The position numbers were made by a program, and so were the translations under genes. The notes below the pieces were generated by a model that worked only from the letters and a program-made list of their open reading frames with translations, did no database searches and had not been told where the DNA came from. From NCBI GenBank assembly GCA_028281495.1, contig JANQJU010000033.1, forward strand, positions 1-64,000: DNA of 64,000 nt, given 5' to 3'. The stretch comes from SAR324 cluster bacterium (lineage in GTDB: Bacteria > SAR324 > NAC60-12). Shown piece by piece: positions 41,987 through 50,629 of this stretch (positions are counted from its first letter, which is position 1; every line of letters begins with the position of its first letter).

Positions 41987-43621
41987 ATGAACTTGCAACA
42001 ACTCCAATCGTATTTCAGCGGGCGTATGCTCACCCATATCGTTCTGGATGGCTGGGGTATTGGCCATGAAGATGAAAACAATGCCATCTATTTGGCAAAG
42101 ACCCCTGTAATGGATCGCTTGTTGCGTGATTATCCCAGTACCCAACTGCTGACCCACGGCCCTCACGTGGGCTTGCCCAGCGAAAAAGATATGGGGGGTT
42201 CCGAAGTAGGACACATGACCATGGGAGCTGGTTGTGTGATGGAACAAGGTCCCACTTTTATCAAGCGGTTGATCGACAGTGGAGCCTTTTTCGACAGTCC
42301 CGTATTGAACAAGCTGATTCAAAATTGTTTGGAATACCAAACCCCGCTGCACCTTATGGGCTTGTTGTCCGATGGGAACATCCATAGCCATATCGATCAT
42401 GCCATTTCAATCATCCGCTATGCCTATAAACGCGGAGTGAAACAACTTTATGTTCATGCTTTGCTGGATGGAAGAGACGTCGCCATTCAATCCGCTCTCG
42501 AATATACCGAGCTACTGGAAAAATTGTTTCATGAACTCAAATCCGAAAATTCTGAAATCGATTATGCCTTTGCCAGCGGTGGTGGGCGTGAAGCGATCAC
42601 AATGGATCGCGACCAAAATTGGTCCAAGATTGAAGAAGGGTGGAACGCGCATGTACGGGGTGACCATCCGAACCGGTTTGCCTCCATTGAGCAAGCCATT
42701 CTGCATTTCCGCGAAGAAGATCCCCATATCATTGATCAGGCCTTACCTGCATTTGTGATCGAACGAGACGGCCAACCTGTCGGCCCCATTCGTGACAACC
42801 ATTCCTTGATTTTCTTTAACTTCCGAGCTGATCGCGCCATCGAATTCACTCGTGCTGTCGTGGAAGATGACTTTTCCCATTTTGACCGCAGCCCGCGTCC
42901 TAACATCCTATTTTCTGGGATGACGGTGTATGACCAAGATACCCAAATTCCCGAAAACCATCTCGTTGGATCCGCCTCCGTGGACAACCCTTTGGGAAAA
43001 CGAATTCTGGAAGCTGGTATGAAACAATTCCGCCTGACGGAAACGCAAAAGTTCGCTCATGTGACATTTTTCTTCAACGGGGGTTACAAAGAACCTCTGG
43101 ATAATAAAAAAGAAAATTATCATCTGATCGATTCAGACAAAGTGCCATCTTTTGATTTAAAACCTGCCATGAAAGCAAGCGAAATTGCTCAACAAGCCAA
43201 TGCGTTTATTCGTTCTCAAGAATACCAGTTTGGCCTGATCAACTTTGCCAATACGGACATGGTGGGACATTCTGGAAATTTGGAAGCGGCGATCCAAGCG
43301 ACCGAAGCATCCGATCAAGCGGTGGGAGAAATCATCAAAGCGGTGGATGAGGTGTCAGGCCTCTTGGTCATCACTGCCGATCATGGCAATGCGGAAGAAA
43401 TGCGATCATTCAATAAAGCCAAAAATGCCTGGGAACCCAATACCAAGCACTCCCGCAACCCAGTACCTTTCATCATTTATGACCCTCTTTATCGAGGACA
43501 ATACCGTCTCAAATCGGCGGATGTAGAAAGTCTGAACTTGAGCCATATCGCTGCCACCGATCTCATCATGCTTGGATTGCCTGCCCCATCTGATATCAAT
43601 GACCCGCTATTTGTGCCGTAA
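41987..43621 (+). CDS. gpmI: 2,3-bisphosphoglycerate-independent phosphoglycerate mutase
   Basis: 544 residues. It interconverts 3- and 2-phosphoglycerate in glycolysis with two Mn ions and a phosphoserine. The metal-binding start HIVLDGWGIG, catalytic S72 in GGSEVGHMTMGAG, DGRDV, RADR and the closing ADHGNAEEM and KHSRNPVPF are all present. It is longer than enterobacterial GpmI (about 514) and fits the longer subtype also seen in plants and some bacteria. It is cytoplasmic. It is followed by an unrelated methylase gene 74 bases downstream, so they may share a transcript by chance. Confidence 0.97.
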   Translation: MNLQQLQSYFSGRMLTHIVLDGWGIGHEDENNAIYLAKTPVMDRLLRDYPSTQLLTHGPHVGLPSEKDMGGSEVGHMTMGAGCVMEQGPTFIKRLIDSGAFFDSPVLNKLIQNCLEYQTPLHLMGLLSDGNIHSHIDHAISIIRYAYKRGVKQLYVHALLDGRDVAIQSALEYTELLEKLFHELKSENSEIDYAFASGGGREAITMDRDQNWSKIEEGWNAHVRGDHPNRFASIEQAILHFREEDPHIIDQALPAFVIERDGQPVGPIRDNHSLIFFNFRADRAIEFTRAVVEDDFSHFDRSPRPNILFSGMTVYDQDTQIPENHLVGSASVDNPLGKRILEAGMKQFRLTETQKFAHVTFFFNGGYKEPLDNKKENYHLIDSDKVPSFDLKPAMKASEIAQQANAFIRSQEYQFGLINFANTDMVGHSGNLEAAIQATEASDQAVGEIIKAVDEVSGLLVITADHGNAEEMRSFNKAKNAWEPNTKHSRNPVPFIIYDPLYRGQYRLKSADVESLNLSHIAATDLIMLGLPAPSDINDPLFVP

Positions 43622-43695
43622 CTCGTGACACCCACTTGGGCTACATGATTTGTGGCCCAATGGTTCAACGAACTGGAAAGCATGACGGAGCATGA

Positions 43696-44487
43696 ATGAT
43701 CAAACGGTTTGAACGGAATGACGACGTGATTTTCCAAGGGGATGTGCTCGATGTGCTTGCCTCAGAAATTCCGAATGCTTCGGTTGATTTGATCTTTGCC
43801 GATCCTCCCTACAATTTAGGAAAAAACTTCAATGGTCGTCATGACCGATGGGAATCGGAACAAGCCTATCTCGATTGGAGCTTTCAATGGCTGGAGTTGT
43901 GCCTCGCCAAGCTTTCTTCGACCGGTAGTTTGTATGTAATGACCTCCACCCAAAACATGCCTCACTTCGATTTATACCTTCGCGATAAACTGCATATCCT
44001 GTCTCGCATCATCTGGTTTTACGACAGTTCTGGAGTACAAGCCAAACACCGGTTTGGATCGATGTATGAACCTATTTTGTACGGAGTGAAAAATAAGAAA
44101 TCCTATACGTTTAATGCCAATGACATCTTAGTGGAGGCTAAAACAGGAGCACAACGCAAACTGATCGACCATCGAAAATCGATACCAACTGTGTACAATT
44201 CACAAAAAGTTCCAGGCAATGTGTGGGAATTCCCGCGCGTACGTTACCGGATGGCAGAGTATGAAAATCACCCCACTCAAAAACCGATCGCTTTATTAGA
44301 ACGAATCATCCAAGCCAGTTCTCGCCCAGGAGACACCGTGTTAGATCTTTTTTCCGGGACCTTCACGACATCTTATGTCGCCCAACAACAAAAACGACAT
44401 TCGATTGGTATCGAAATCGAAGAAGCCTATGTCCATATCGGATTGCGGCGCTTGCAGATTCAAACTCAAGAGCAGGATTCTTCATGA
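43696..44487 (+). CDS. YhdJ-like DNA adenine methyltransferase (solitary)
   Basis: 263 residues. It carries the DPPY catalytic motif (FADPPYNLGKNF) followed by the SAM-binding motif DLFSGTFTTSYVA near the C-terminus, which is the beta-class order of N6-adenine/N4-cytosine methylases. The end (HPTQKPIALLERII) and length match E. coli YhdJ, whose target is ATGCAT. No restriction endonuclease gene is adjacent, so it is a solitary methylase with a likely regulatory role. The start has GGAG six bases upstream. Its stop overlaps the start of the TPR gene (ATGA). Confidence 0.85.
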   Translation: MIKRFERNDDVIFQGDVLDVLASEIPNASVDLIFADPPYNLGKNFNGRHDRWESEQAYLDWSFQWLELCLAKLSSTGSLYVMTSTQNMPHFDLYLRDKLHILSRIIWFYDSSGVQAKHRFGSMYEPILYGVKNKKSYTFNANDILVEAKTGAQRKLIDHRKSIPTVYNSQKVPGNVWEFPRVRYRMAEYENHPTQKPIALLERIIQASSRPGDTVLDLFSGTFTTSYVAQQQKRHSIGIEIEEAYVHIGLRRLQIQTQEQDSS

Positions 44488-45431
44488 CCACCTCCCTCTC
44501 TTTTGAGCACGAAGCCAAAACTCATTTTCTTCAAGGGCAGGCCCATCAAAAAGCCGGAAATATTGAGGCAGCCATGCAGTCTTATGAACGGGCAATCTAT
44601 TATGGACATACCGAAGCCCACATGAGTCTGGCATTTTTGTGTTATGCCGAACAGGAAGATTATGAAACGGCCTTGTTGCATTTGCATGCCGTTCAGGAAG
44701 TTTATCCTCAATCCGCTTATAACCTTGCGTTTGTTTATGAAAAACTCAGCCGATTGCCAGAGGCAGTCCATTATTACAAGAAGGCCGTGAAGGTAGGAGT
44801 GGCCGCAGCGCACATTCAGTTAGGATACATTTACGAATGCTGCCAAGAATACAACCAGGCCCTCATGCAATACCAAATTGCCTTGTTTAAAGGTGAAGGA
44901 CAGGCCCACCTCTTACTCGGACAACTCTTTGAAATGCTCGAAGAATGGGACCGCGCTTTTGACCATTATGTGGCAGCAGCCAAAACCGACTTCAGTCCGT
45001 TTCTAAACCGGCTCGCTGCCCATGAAATTCCTGGTGGGCGGACTCAACAGCAGCTACAATCCTATCGGCAACATTTTGTGGAAGAATTACAAAAAGGTCC
45101 GTTTGCCTTAGGTCAAGTGAATCAACGCCAAGGGGATTATGCTCAAGCTATGACATTTTATCAAAAAGCTCTCGATGAAGGGGATGAGCGTGGTGCGGAA
45201 GGAATCGCTTCGATTTTGTCTGATTTCACCAATGATGCTGAAAAATTTCAGTTTCTCAAAGAATCCATTACCGCCAATGTCGTCGAAGCGTACTACCATT
45301 TAGCTTTATATTATCAAGAACGAGCCGACTATCCCAATGCACTCATGGCTATCAAGCACTACAACAAATTGTCTCCTCAAAAATCCCCCAAAGGGACCCA
45401 ACTGTTGAACCTTATTTTTGATCACATGTAA
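44484..45431 (+). CDS. TPR/Sel1-repeat protein
   Basis: 315 residues made of tandem helical pairs of about 34-36 residues (FLQGQAHQKAGNIEAAMQSY, LAFVYEKLSRLPEAVHYYKK, LGYIYECCQEYNQALMQY, LGQLFEMLEEWDRAFDHY, ...QGDYAQAMTFYQKAL). It has no export signal, so it is a cytoplasmic scaffold. The start overlaps the methylase stop, which is an unusual coupling: the TPR protein may bind the methylase or simply share translation. No enzyme domain is visible. Confidence 0.85.
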   Translation: MTTSLSFEHEAKTHFLQGQAHQKAGNIEAAMQSYERAIYYGHTEAHMSLAFLCYAEQEDYETALLHLHAVQEVYPQSAYNLAFVYEKLSRLPEAVHYYKKAVKVGVAAAHIQLGYIYECCQEYNQALMQYQIALFKGEGQAHLLLGQLFEMLEEWDRAFDHYVAAAKTDFSPFLNRLAAHEIPGGRTQQQLQSYRQHFVEELQKGPFALGQVNQRQGDYAQAMTFYQKALDEGDERGAEGIASILSDFTNDAEKFQFLKESITANVVEAYYHLALYYQERADYPNALMAIKHYNKLSPQKSPKGTQLLNLIFDHM

Positions 45432-45553
45432 TCCTCACGTACCCTGGGATGCCGTTGCTTGAATCGAATTCTGATTGTTGATATGAATCACACGGCTTCC
45501 AACTACCAATCACCTCACTGGTCTCAGCATTCCTCATATCCTAAAGTCGGCTC

Positions 45554-47668
45554 ATGAATTTTCTGAAAAAGAACCTACATGCCAAGATGCTGATTGCATT
45601 TATGGGATGCCTGCTGTTGGTTTCCATCGGGTATATTCCGCTGTCGATTCATTGGATCAACCGGCAGGCCACCGTCCACCTTGATCAAAAAATTGACCAA
45701 GCGGGAGACCTGTTTACTGGCATCTTGGAGATTCCCTTGTGGCAATTGGATCAACCGGCAATGATCATGGCGCTACGATCCATGTTGAACGACCCAAATG
45801 TACTCATGGTGGCGTTGGAAACTCAGAAGAATGTGCATTTATATACCATCTTCCAGGACCCTTCCGGCTCGATCCGTACTTCGGAAACTCCCGTAAGTGT
45901 GAACATGCCAGAACATATTGAGCGAGTGTTTTCGATTCAACGCGACGGGGAAGTGATTGGTTATCTCCGATTCGCCTACTCCACAGATTCGTTGCAAGCA
46001 GAAAAGTGGACAGCGATCTCTCAATACGTCTTAAGCACTCTTTTTCTGTTCTTGGCCATCTTTGGCGGTACGCTGTTTGTGGGAAGAAAGTTGGTGGTAC
46101 AACCCGTCAAAGCCGTCAATGCGATGATGATGCGAGTGGCTGAAGGCAACTATGACGAGTCCATTGTCTATCAATCCCAAGATGAAATCGGACAGATGGT
46201 CACATCGTTTGAGAAAATGCGAGACTCCGTCAAAGAACAAATCGAACAGGTCGAACAAAAAAAACGACAATTGGAAGTTCTGAATGCAGGCCTCGAAAAC
46301 AAAGTACAAGAACGCACCCAAACGCTGCAAGAGCGCAGCGAAGCCTTACAACAAGAGGTGAACGAACGCCGACAAATTGAGTTCAAAATCCGCGACATGC
46401 TGGAGACTCAGGAGATGATCTCTGACAACCTCATCCAAACTTCAGCCGAACTCCAACGATCTCGTAATGAACTGGAACAAAAGAACGACTCCCTCACCGC
46501 AAGTAATCGAAAATACGAAGATTTGAATCAGAATTATGATCGCATCCTGAAAAAGCTCGATTCCATGTACCACAAAGAATTTCCAAATTTGCAGGGCCAT
46601 TTGGAAGATATTCAAAACACTGTGGCCAAGCGCCATCAGCCCAGTGTGCAACGGACCCGAAAAGAATTGAGCGAAATTCAAGAGATGCTTCACACGATTG
46701 CCGAATTGTATGAATCCAACCAAGCCATCGCTAGCAAACGGATCCTCCTGGCAGAGAACAATCGTCAACAACAAATTTTTGCAAAAATGGCTTTGTCAGG
46801 AACTGGAGTGAAACTCGATATCGTTTCAGAATTCAACGAAGGTAAACAACTTTTAAAGACACGGAACTACGACATCATTTGTACCAACATGGACTTGATC
46901 GAGCTAACAGCAGTGGCTCAGGAAAGCCAACCCAATATCCGTTCCGTGTTCATGACGCCTCATGACGCTTCATTCTATTTGGCCGTTTTAAAAAAATATC
47001 CGTTTCTTTCGAACATTGTTTCTCGCAATGATGAGGATCGCACTTTCACATTAAAAAACATCATCACAACCATCAGTAAGCTAGTGAGCGAAGATCTATT
47101 CGGGCTGGAGAAATATATGAGTTGGGGTGTTGAAGTGCAGCAGCAGATCATCAGCCACAGTCACATTCGCGGCGAGCAGATTGAAACGATGCAAGAGTAT
47201 TTCCGAGAATTCGGTTTTCGCAAAGGCCTATTGACCCGTTGTGGAATGGTTGCAGAAGAACTGCTCATGAATGCGATCTACGACGCCCCCATAGATGCAG
47301 AAGGCCAACCACGTTACAACCACCTGCCTCGAACCGTGCCTGTTGCTTTGGAACCAGGTGAACAAGGGCTGATGCGCTATGCTTGTGACGGCATGTTGCT
47401 CGCTATTTCAGTGCAAGATCCTTTTGGAGCCTTTGGTCGAAAAACCATCCTTAATTATCTGGAACACTGCTATAGCGGTGAGGCAGGCAAATTGGATAAA
47501 TCCAAAGGGGGCGGAGGCTTTGGATTGCTGCAAATCATGGAAACGGCAGATCTCGTGGTGTTCAATGTACGCCCCAAAGTGAAGACTGAAGTGATCACCT
47601 TGTTCAATTTAGACCCCAATGTTTCGCAGAGTAGCAAAAAAGCTGCTTTTCATTATTTTTCAATATAG
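45554..47668 (+). CDS. Membrane sensor with HAMP, degenerate receiver and RsbW-like ATPase domain
   Basis: 704 residues. Helix 1 (about 13-33), a periplasmic sensor, helix 2 (about 160-180) and HAMP (RKLVVQPVKAVNAMMMRV ... DEIGQMVTSFEKM) come first, then a long coiled coil to about residue 385. A receiver-like domain (about 395-515) has lost its acidic pair (LLAENN) and its phospho-aspartate region reads IICTNMDLIEL. The C-terminal 170 residues are RsbW-like: N-box VAEELLMNAIYDAP and G-box GGGGFGLLQIMETAD. It thus resembles a membrane-tethered version of the REC-RsbW protein at 23.8 kb. ThiE follows four bases after the stop. Confidence 0.8.
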   Translation: MNFLKKNLHAKMLIAFMGCLLLVSIGYIPLSIHWINRQATVHLDQKIDQAGDLFTGILEIPLWQLDQPAMIMALRSMLNDPNVLMVALETQKNVHLYTIFQDPSGSIRTSETPVSVNMPEHIERVFSIQRDGEVIGYLRFAYSTDSLQAEKWTAISQYVLSTLFLFLAIFGGTLFVGRKLVVQPVKAVNAMMMRVAEGNYDESIVYQSQDEIGQMVTSFEKMRDSVKEQIEQVEQKKRQLEVLNAGLENKVQERTQTLQERSEALQQEVNERRQIEFKIRDMLETQEMISDNLIQTSAELQRSRNELEQKNDSLTASNRKYEDLNQNYDRILKKLDSMYHKEFPNLQGHLEDIQNTVAKRHQPSVQRTRKELSEIQEMLHTIAELYESNQAIASKRILLAENNRQQQIFAKMALSGTGVKLDIVSEFNEGKQLLKTRNYDIICTNMDLIELTAVAQESQPNIRSVFMTPHDASFYLAVLKKYPFLSNIVSRNDEDRTFTLKNIITTISKLVSEDLFGLEKYMSWGVEVQQQIISHSHIRGEQIETMQEYFREFGFRKGLLTRCGMVAEELLMNAIYDAPIDAEGQPRYNHLPRTVPVALEPGEQGLMRYACDGMLLAISVQDPFGAFGRKTILNYLEHCYSGEAGKLDKSKGGGGFGLLQIMETADLVVFNVRPKVKTEVITLFNLDPNVSQSSKKAAFHYFSI

Positions 47669-47672
47669 AGCC

Positions 47673-48350
47673 ATGTTACCTCCTTTTCGACTCTACCTCA
47701 TCAGCGACGAGCGCCGTTATCCCAATGTGCTCGAACAACACCTCCCCGACATTTTGCAACAAGGCGGTGTCGGACTGCAAATCCGTGAAAAGCACCTCTC
47801 TCCCAGAGGACAATTTGATTGGGTTCAAGACCTTTTAACCCAAATATCCCCCAATCAAACGTTCCCTTGTTATGTGAATGATCGAGTGGATATCGCTTGG
47901 ACTTTGGAATTGGCAGGGGTGCATCTACGAGAAGACAGCATCCCTTGTGATCAGTTGCATCCCATGTTTCGGCAGAACCTATCCATTGGGGTGTCTACCC
48001 ATTCCTTGGAAGGAGTGATTCGTGCTGAAGACGCTGGAGCCGATTTTGTCACCTTGGGGCCAATCTTCCCAACTACCTCGAAAGCCAATGGCGGCCCCCC
48101 CCTGGACCTCGAACAGTTGGAAGAAGCGGCACAGATTTGTGACATTCCCATTTTTGCCTTAGGCGGCATCACGCTAGATCGAGTTGAAATGTGCTTGGAG
48201 GCAGGAGCGTTTGGAGTGGCAGCTATTTCTTCCGTTTGGGGATCGGAATCGCCGGTGCAAACCGTGCGTGAATTCATCCGGCGTATCACTTGGTATCGTT
48301 TGCTCCAAGGGATGTCTTCACCTCGTACACACATCGACGAGACCCACTGA
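47673..48350 (+). CDS. thiE: Thiamine-phosphate synthase (ThiE/TenI family)
   Basis: 225 residues from the ATG at 47673. ThiE joins the pyrimidine and thiazole phosphates to make thiamine phosphate. The beta-barrel landmarks are all visible: FRLYLISDE, GVGLQIREK, CYVNDRVDIAW, GVHLREDS, GVSTHSLEG, FVTLGPIFPTTSK and FALGGITLD ... GAFGVAAISSVW. In a few genomes this family is TenI-like and inactive, but the diphosphate-binding residues look intact. It immediately follows a signalling gene and no other thi gene or TPP riboswitch is seen. Its 3' end overlaps the convergent SufR-like gene by 65 bases. Confidence 0.88.
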   Translation: MLPPFRLYLISDERRYPNVLEQHLPDILQQGGVGLQIREKHLSPRGQFDWVQDLLTQISPNQTFPCYVNDRVDIAWTLELAGVHLREDSIPCDQLHPMFRQNLSIGVSTHSLEGVIRAEDAGADFVTLGPIFPTTSKANGGPPLDLEQLEEAAQICDIPIFALGGITLDRVEMCLEAGAFGVAAISSVWGSESPVQTVREFIRRITWYRLLQGMSSPRTHIDETH

Positions 48351-48945
48351 CGATATGTTCCATGCGACGGACATTCGCCTGCGGCCCCAAGACCTGTTGA
48401 AACAAATGCAATTCAGCCGAACAAAAATTTTGACATGTTTGGGCTGCTGCACAAATCGGGCAATGGTTTTCGATTAATAGATAATTCCCCTCCGGAGTTT
48501 CTTGTACTTCTGCGATGTACCCCTCTTCAGTCCGAATTTGTGCAAGACGTTGTATTTTTTGCAACAGGGTCTCACACCCTTGGAGTTGCTGATAATAGTT
48601 GGCAAACTGTGATTGCGCCCGGGATTCAATTAATTTGGGAAGTGCATCGCTTCCATACACTTTTGAAATGTGCCCCAACATATCTGCCAATAATTCCGAA
48701 CTCCCATCCGGGAAAAACTGATTGGCTTCCCGAGTCAATTCCCACATCTTCGCTGGGCGTCCCATAGGACGAGATTCTTCTCGATAGCTCAACAAATGTT
48801 CATCTCGAAGCGCATACAAATGCTGTCGAATGCCCATTGCAGTGATCCCCAAACGCGCAGCTAATGTCTTGGAATCCTGGGGGCCCTCTTGCTTTAGGAT
48901 GTCTAAAATGGCTTTGCGGGTTCGGAAATCCTTTTTCTTTTTCAT
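48286..48945 (-). CDS. SufR-like iron-sulfur HTH regulator
   Basis: 219 residues from the ATG at 48945, with GGAG six bases upstream. A winged helix-turn-helix of the DeoR/ArsR type (ILDILKQEGPQDSKTLAARL ... MGIRQHLYALRD) is followed by a helical region and a cysteine-rich part: ENHCPICAAAQTCQNFCSAE and a later RRC. This matches SufR, the repressor of suf genes that senses an Fe-S cluster through three or four cysteines. Target genes are not adjacent. The 3' end overlaps the convergent thiE by 65 bases. A minisatellite lies in its upstream region. Confidence 0.82.
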   Translation of the reverse strand: MKKKKDFRTRKAILDILKQEGPQDSKTLAARLGITAMGIRQHLYALRDEHLLSYREESRPMGRPAKMWELTREANQFFPDGSSELLADMLGHISKVYGSDALPKLIESRAQSQFANYYQQLQGCETLLQKIQRLAQIRTEEGYIAEVQETPEGNYLLIENHCPICAAAQTCQNFCSAELHLFQQVLGPQANVRRMEHIVSGSRRCVYEVKTSLGANDTK

Positions 48946-49020
48946 GAATGCTCCACTTCCTGTTGTTTCATTATCATTCCTGCTTTTTCTCACTCCAAAA
49001 TTTTCAGGACATAACCCCAG

Positions 49021-49140
49021 TTTTTTCAGGCCGTGGCTTCATTCTTTTTTCCAGTCGTAGCCTCATTCTTTTTTCCAGTCGTGGCCTCATTCTTTTTTCC
49101 AGTCGTGGCCTCATTCTTTTTTCCAGTCGTGGCTTCAACT
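49021..49140. repeat. Minisatellite: five tandem copies of a 24-bp unit
   Basis: Units begin at 49021, 49045, 49069, 49093 and 49117. The consensus starts TTTTTTCCAGTCGTGGCC and ends TCATTC; the first and last copies have diverged. Because 24 is a multiple of three, frames on both strands stay open, so open reading frames here are probably artefacts of the repeat. It lies upstream of the SufR-like gene. Confidence 0.9.
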
Positions 49141-49157
49141 TCTGGGAAACTGAGGGT

Positions 49158-49211
49158 AACTTCAATTTTTGGAAAACCCAGGGCAACTTCAATTTTTGGA
49201 AAACCCAATTT
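49158..49211. repeat. Second tandem repeat: two copies of a 27-bp unit
   Basis: Copies at 49158-49184 and 49185-49211 begin AACTTCAATTTTTGGAAAAC and differ only in their last four bases. A diverged third copy precedes them. It directly follows the 24-bp minisatellite. Confidence 0.85.
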
Positions 49212-49455
49212 GGAACAAGTGATATTTTTAGAAACAAAAAGCTTTATAAAGTCAATTGTATCGAGCACCTCTTATTTTGTAAAGTTGCGGCTTTATAAAA
49301 CTGGCTCACTTACAAAACTTGAAGCGTCTTTGAGATGCGCTGGGAGCTTATAATGCCACTGGGGATGTCAAGAAGTTACAGATTGCTGTATGATATCTTT
49401 TTCTGTCGTGAGCCGTATTTGAAGAACAGGAGTAGAGCGCCATCAGGGAGATCTT
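49212..49455. other. Rest of the intergenic region 48946-49455
   Basis: After the two minisatellites there are about 240 AT-rich bases without open frame support. They should contain the promoter of the small gene at 49456. No terminator or RNA gene was seen. Confidence 0.4.
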
Positions 49456-49755
49456 ATGGAAGTTAAAGTAAAATTTCGATTCAACAAAGCCACTGGCGAA
49501 GTGGAAGTATTTGATGTGGAAGATACTGGCCCTATGACCCGATCAGCCTCTGAACACAATCGTGAACACGATCACGTTGCCGCAGAAATCGGCCGTGTCC
49601 TAGAACGCCACCCCCATGTAACTGAGCTAATGGGCACTTCAACGATTCCAGAAATCGATGCTCACTCTCAAGCAGACTTTCAAACAGACAACGAAGTAGA
49701 ACAACAAACCACACCCCAAAGAGATTCCTTTCAACAACGAAGTTCCTCAACTTAG
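49456..49755 (+). CDS. Small hypothetical acidic protein
   Basis: 99 residues, not recognised. The first 55 residues look folded (VKVKFRFNKATGEVEVFDVED, then a His-rich helix SASEHNREHDHVAAEIGRVL); the rest is Gln/Ser/Thr-rich and probably disordered. A GGGAG site precedes the ATG at a good distance, so the gene is likely real. It stands alone between a repeat-rich region and the convergent Smr gene. The His-rich helix could bind metal, but that is speculation. Confidence 0.6.
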   Translation: MEVKVKFRFNKATGEVEVFDVEDTGPMTRSASEHNREHDHVAAEIGRVLERHPHVTELMGTSTIPEIDAHSQADFQTDNEVEQQTTPQRDSFQQRSSST

Positions 49756-49801
49756 CCATGTAGGGAAAAAATTATAAAAAAGCAAAATGCACATGAAACG
49801 A

Positions 49802-50605
49802 TCAACGCCTCGCCAGCTCCACCCAAATCGCCCCATCCCCACCGTATTGTTTGGGAGCTTCCCGGAATGTTCGGATATAGCGTGCCCCTTCTCGATTCAA
49901 CCAATCTTGGACAGCTTCCTTCAATACCGGCCCTCCACTGCCTGAATGCAACCCCTTTCCCGTGACAATCAAGATCGTACGACAATTGCGTCGAATCGCA
50001 CTATCGACAAACCGTTGAAGAATGCGGAGTGCTTTATCTCGTGTCTTGCCATGAAGATCCAATTGATCATCAGGATAATCATCCCAACTGGAATCGGTGG
50101 ATTTCTTCTTTTTACGAGGAGACTCTGAAACAGTGTCAGCGTCTTTATCGGGTATCTTTCCTGAAAAATTATCGAAGATGGATGCCATCCAATCGTCTCC
50201 CGGTGCATCCACCTTCGAAGATAAAGCTTTCGTGAATGGCGTTGACGCTTTCGAAGCAGGTCTTTGAAATGCTCCTGCCTTGCTCGATGATTGAGACCTC
50301 CTTGAACCCGACTTTTGTGATGGAGACGGCATGTGTGATGGAGGCGGCATGTCACTTTGCGAAATCTTTCGTGATGCAGATTCCTTGGGAAACGATACTG
50401 AAGAACGGATCCCTCGTTGTATCAAGGTATCCATCAAGTCGTCATCGTCTTCGGACTCTTCGAACTGAATATAGGGTGGGTCTTTGAAATCAGCAGAAGC
50501 GGTGTCTTCGAATTGAATGTGGGGAATGTCTTTAAACGGGACCTGAGGTGGGTCTTCAACTAGGCGACGAGACGGTGGTTTCGTGGATCGTTTCTTTTTT
50601 TTCAC
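49802..50605 (-). CDS. Smr-domain protein
   Basis: 267 residues from a GTG at 50605; no strong ribosome site is seen. The first 175 residues are low-complexity, with repeated PPQVPFKDI, PHIQFEDTA and PPYIQFEES segments, then Ser/Lys-rich. The C-terminal 90 residues are a typical Smr domain (LDLHGKTRDKALRILQRFVD ... RTILIVTGKGLHSGSGGPVLK ... GGDGAIWVELARR), found in MutS2 and in stand-alone nicking endonucleases that cut branched DNA or RNA. LDLHGKT and TGKGLHS carry the key residues. It follows the histidine kinase by 24 bases and may be cotranscribed with it. Confidence 0.85.
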   Translation of the reverse strand: MKKKKRSTKPPSRRLVEDPPQVPFKDIPHIQFEDTASADFKDPPYIQFEESEDDDDLMDTLIQRGIRSSVSFPKESASRKISQSDMPPPSHMPSPSQKSGSRRSQSSSKAGAFQRPASKASTPFTKALSSKVDAPGDDWMASIFDNFSGKIPDKDADTVSESPRKKKKSTDSSWDDYPDDQLDLHGKTRDKALRILQRFVDSAIRRNCRTILIVTGKGLHSGSGGPVLKEAVQDWLNREGARYIRTFREAPKQYGGDGAIWVELARR

Positions 50606-50629
50606 GAGCGATTGGGCAAGTGGAGGTTC

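Noticed and set aside
47500-47672. TPP riboswitch before thiE
   Set aside because: The thiE start lies four bases after the previous stop, and no THI-box-like sequence is visible in the coding region before it.
49026-49268. Minus-strand open frame encoding ATTGKKNE repeats
   Set aside because: The frame exists on both strands because the repeat unit is 24 bases; no start signal is seen. Treated as a by-product of the minisatellite.
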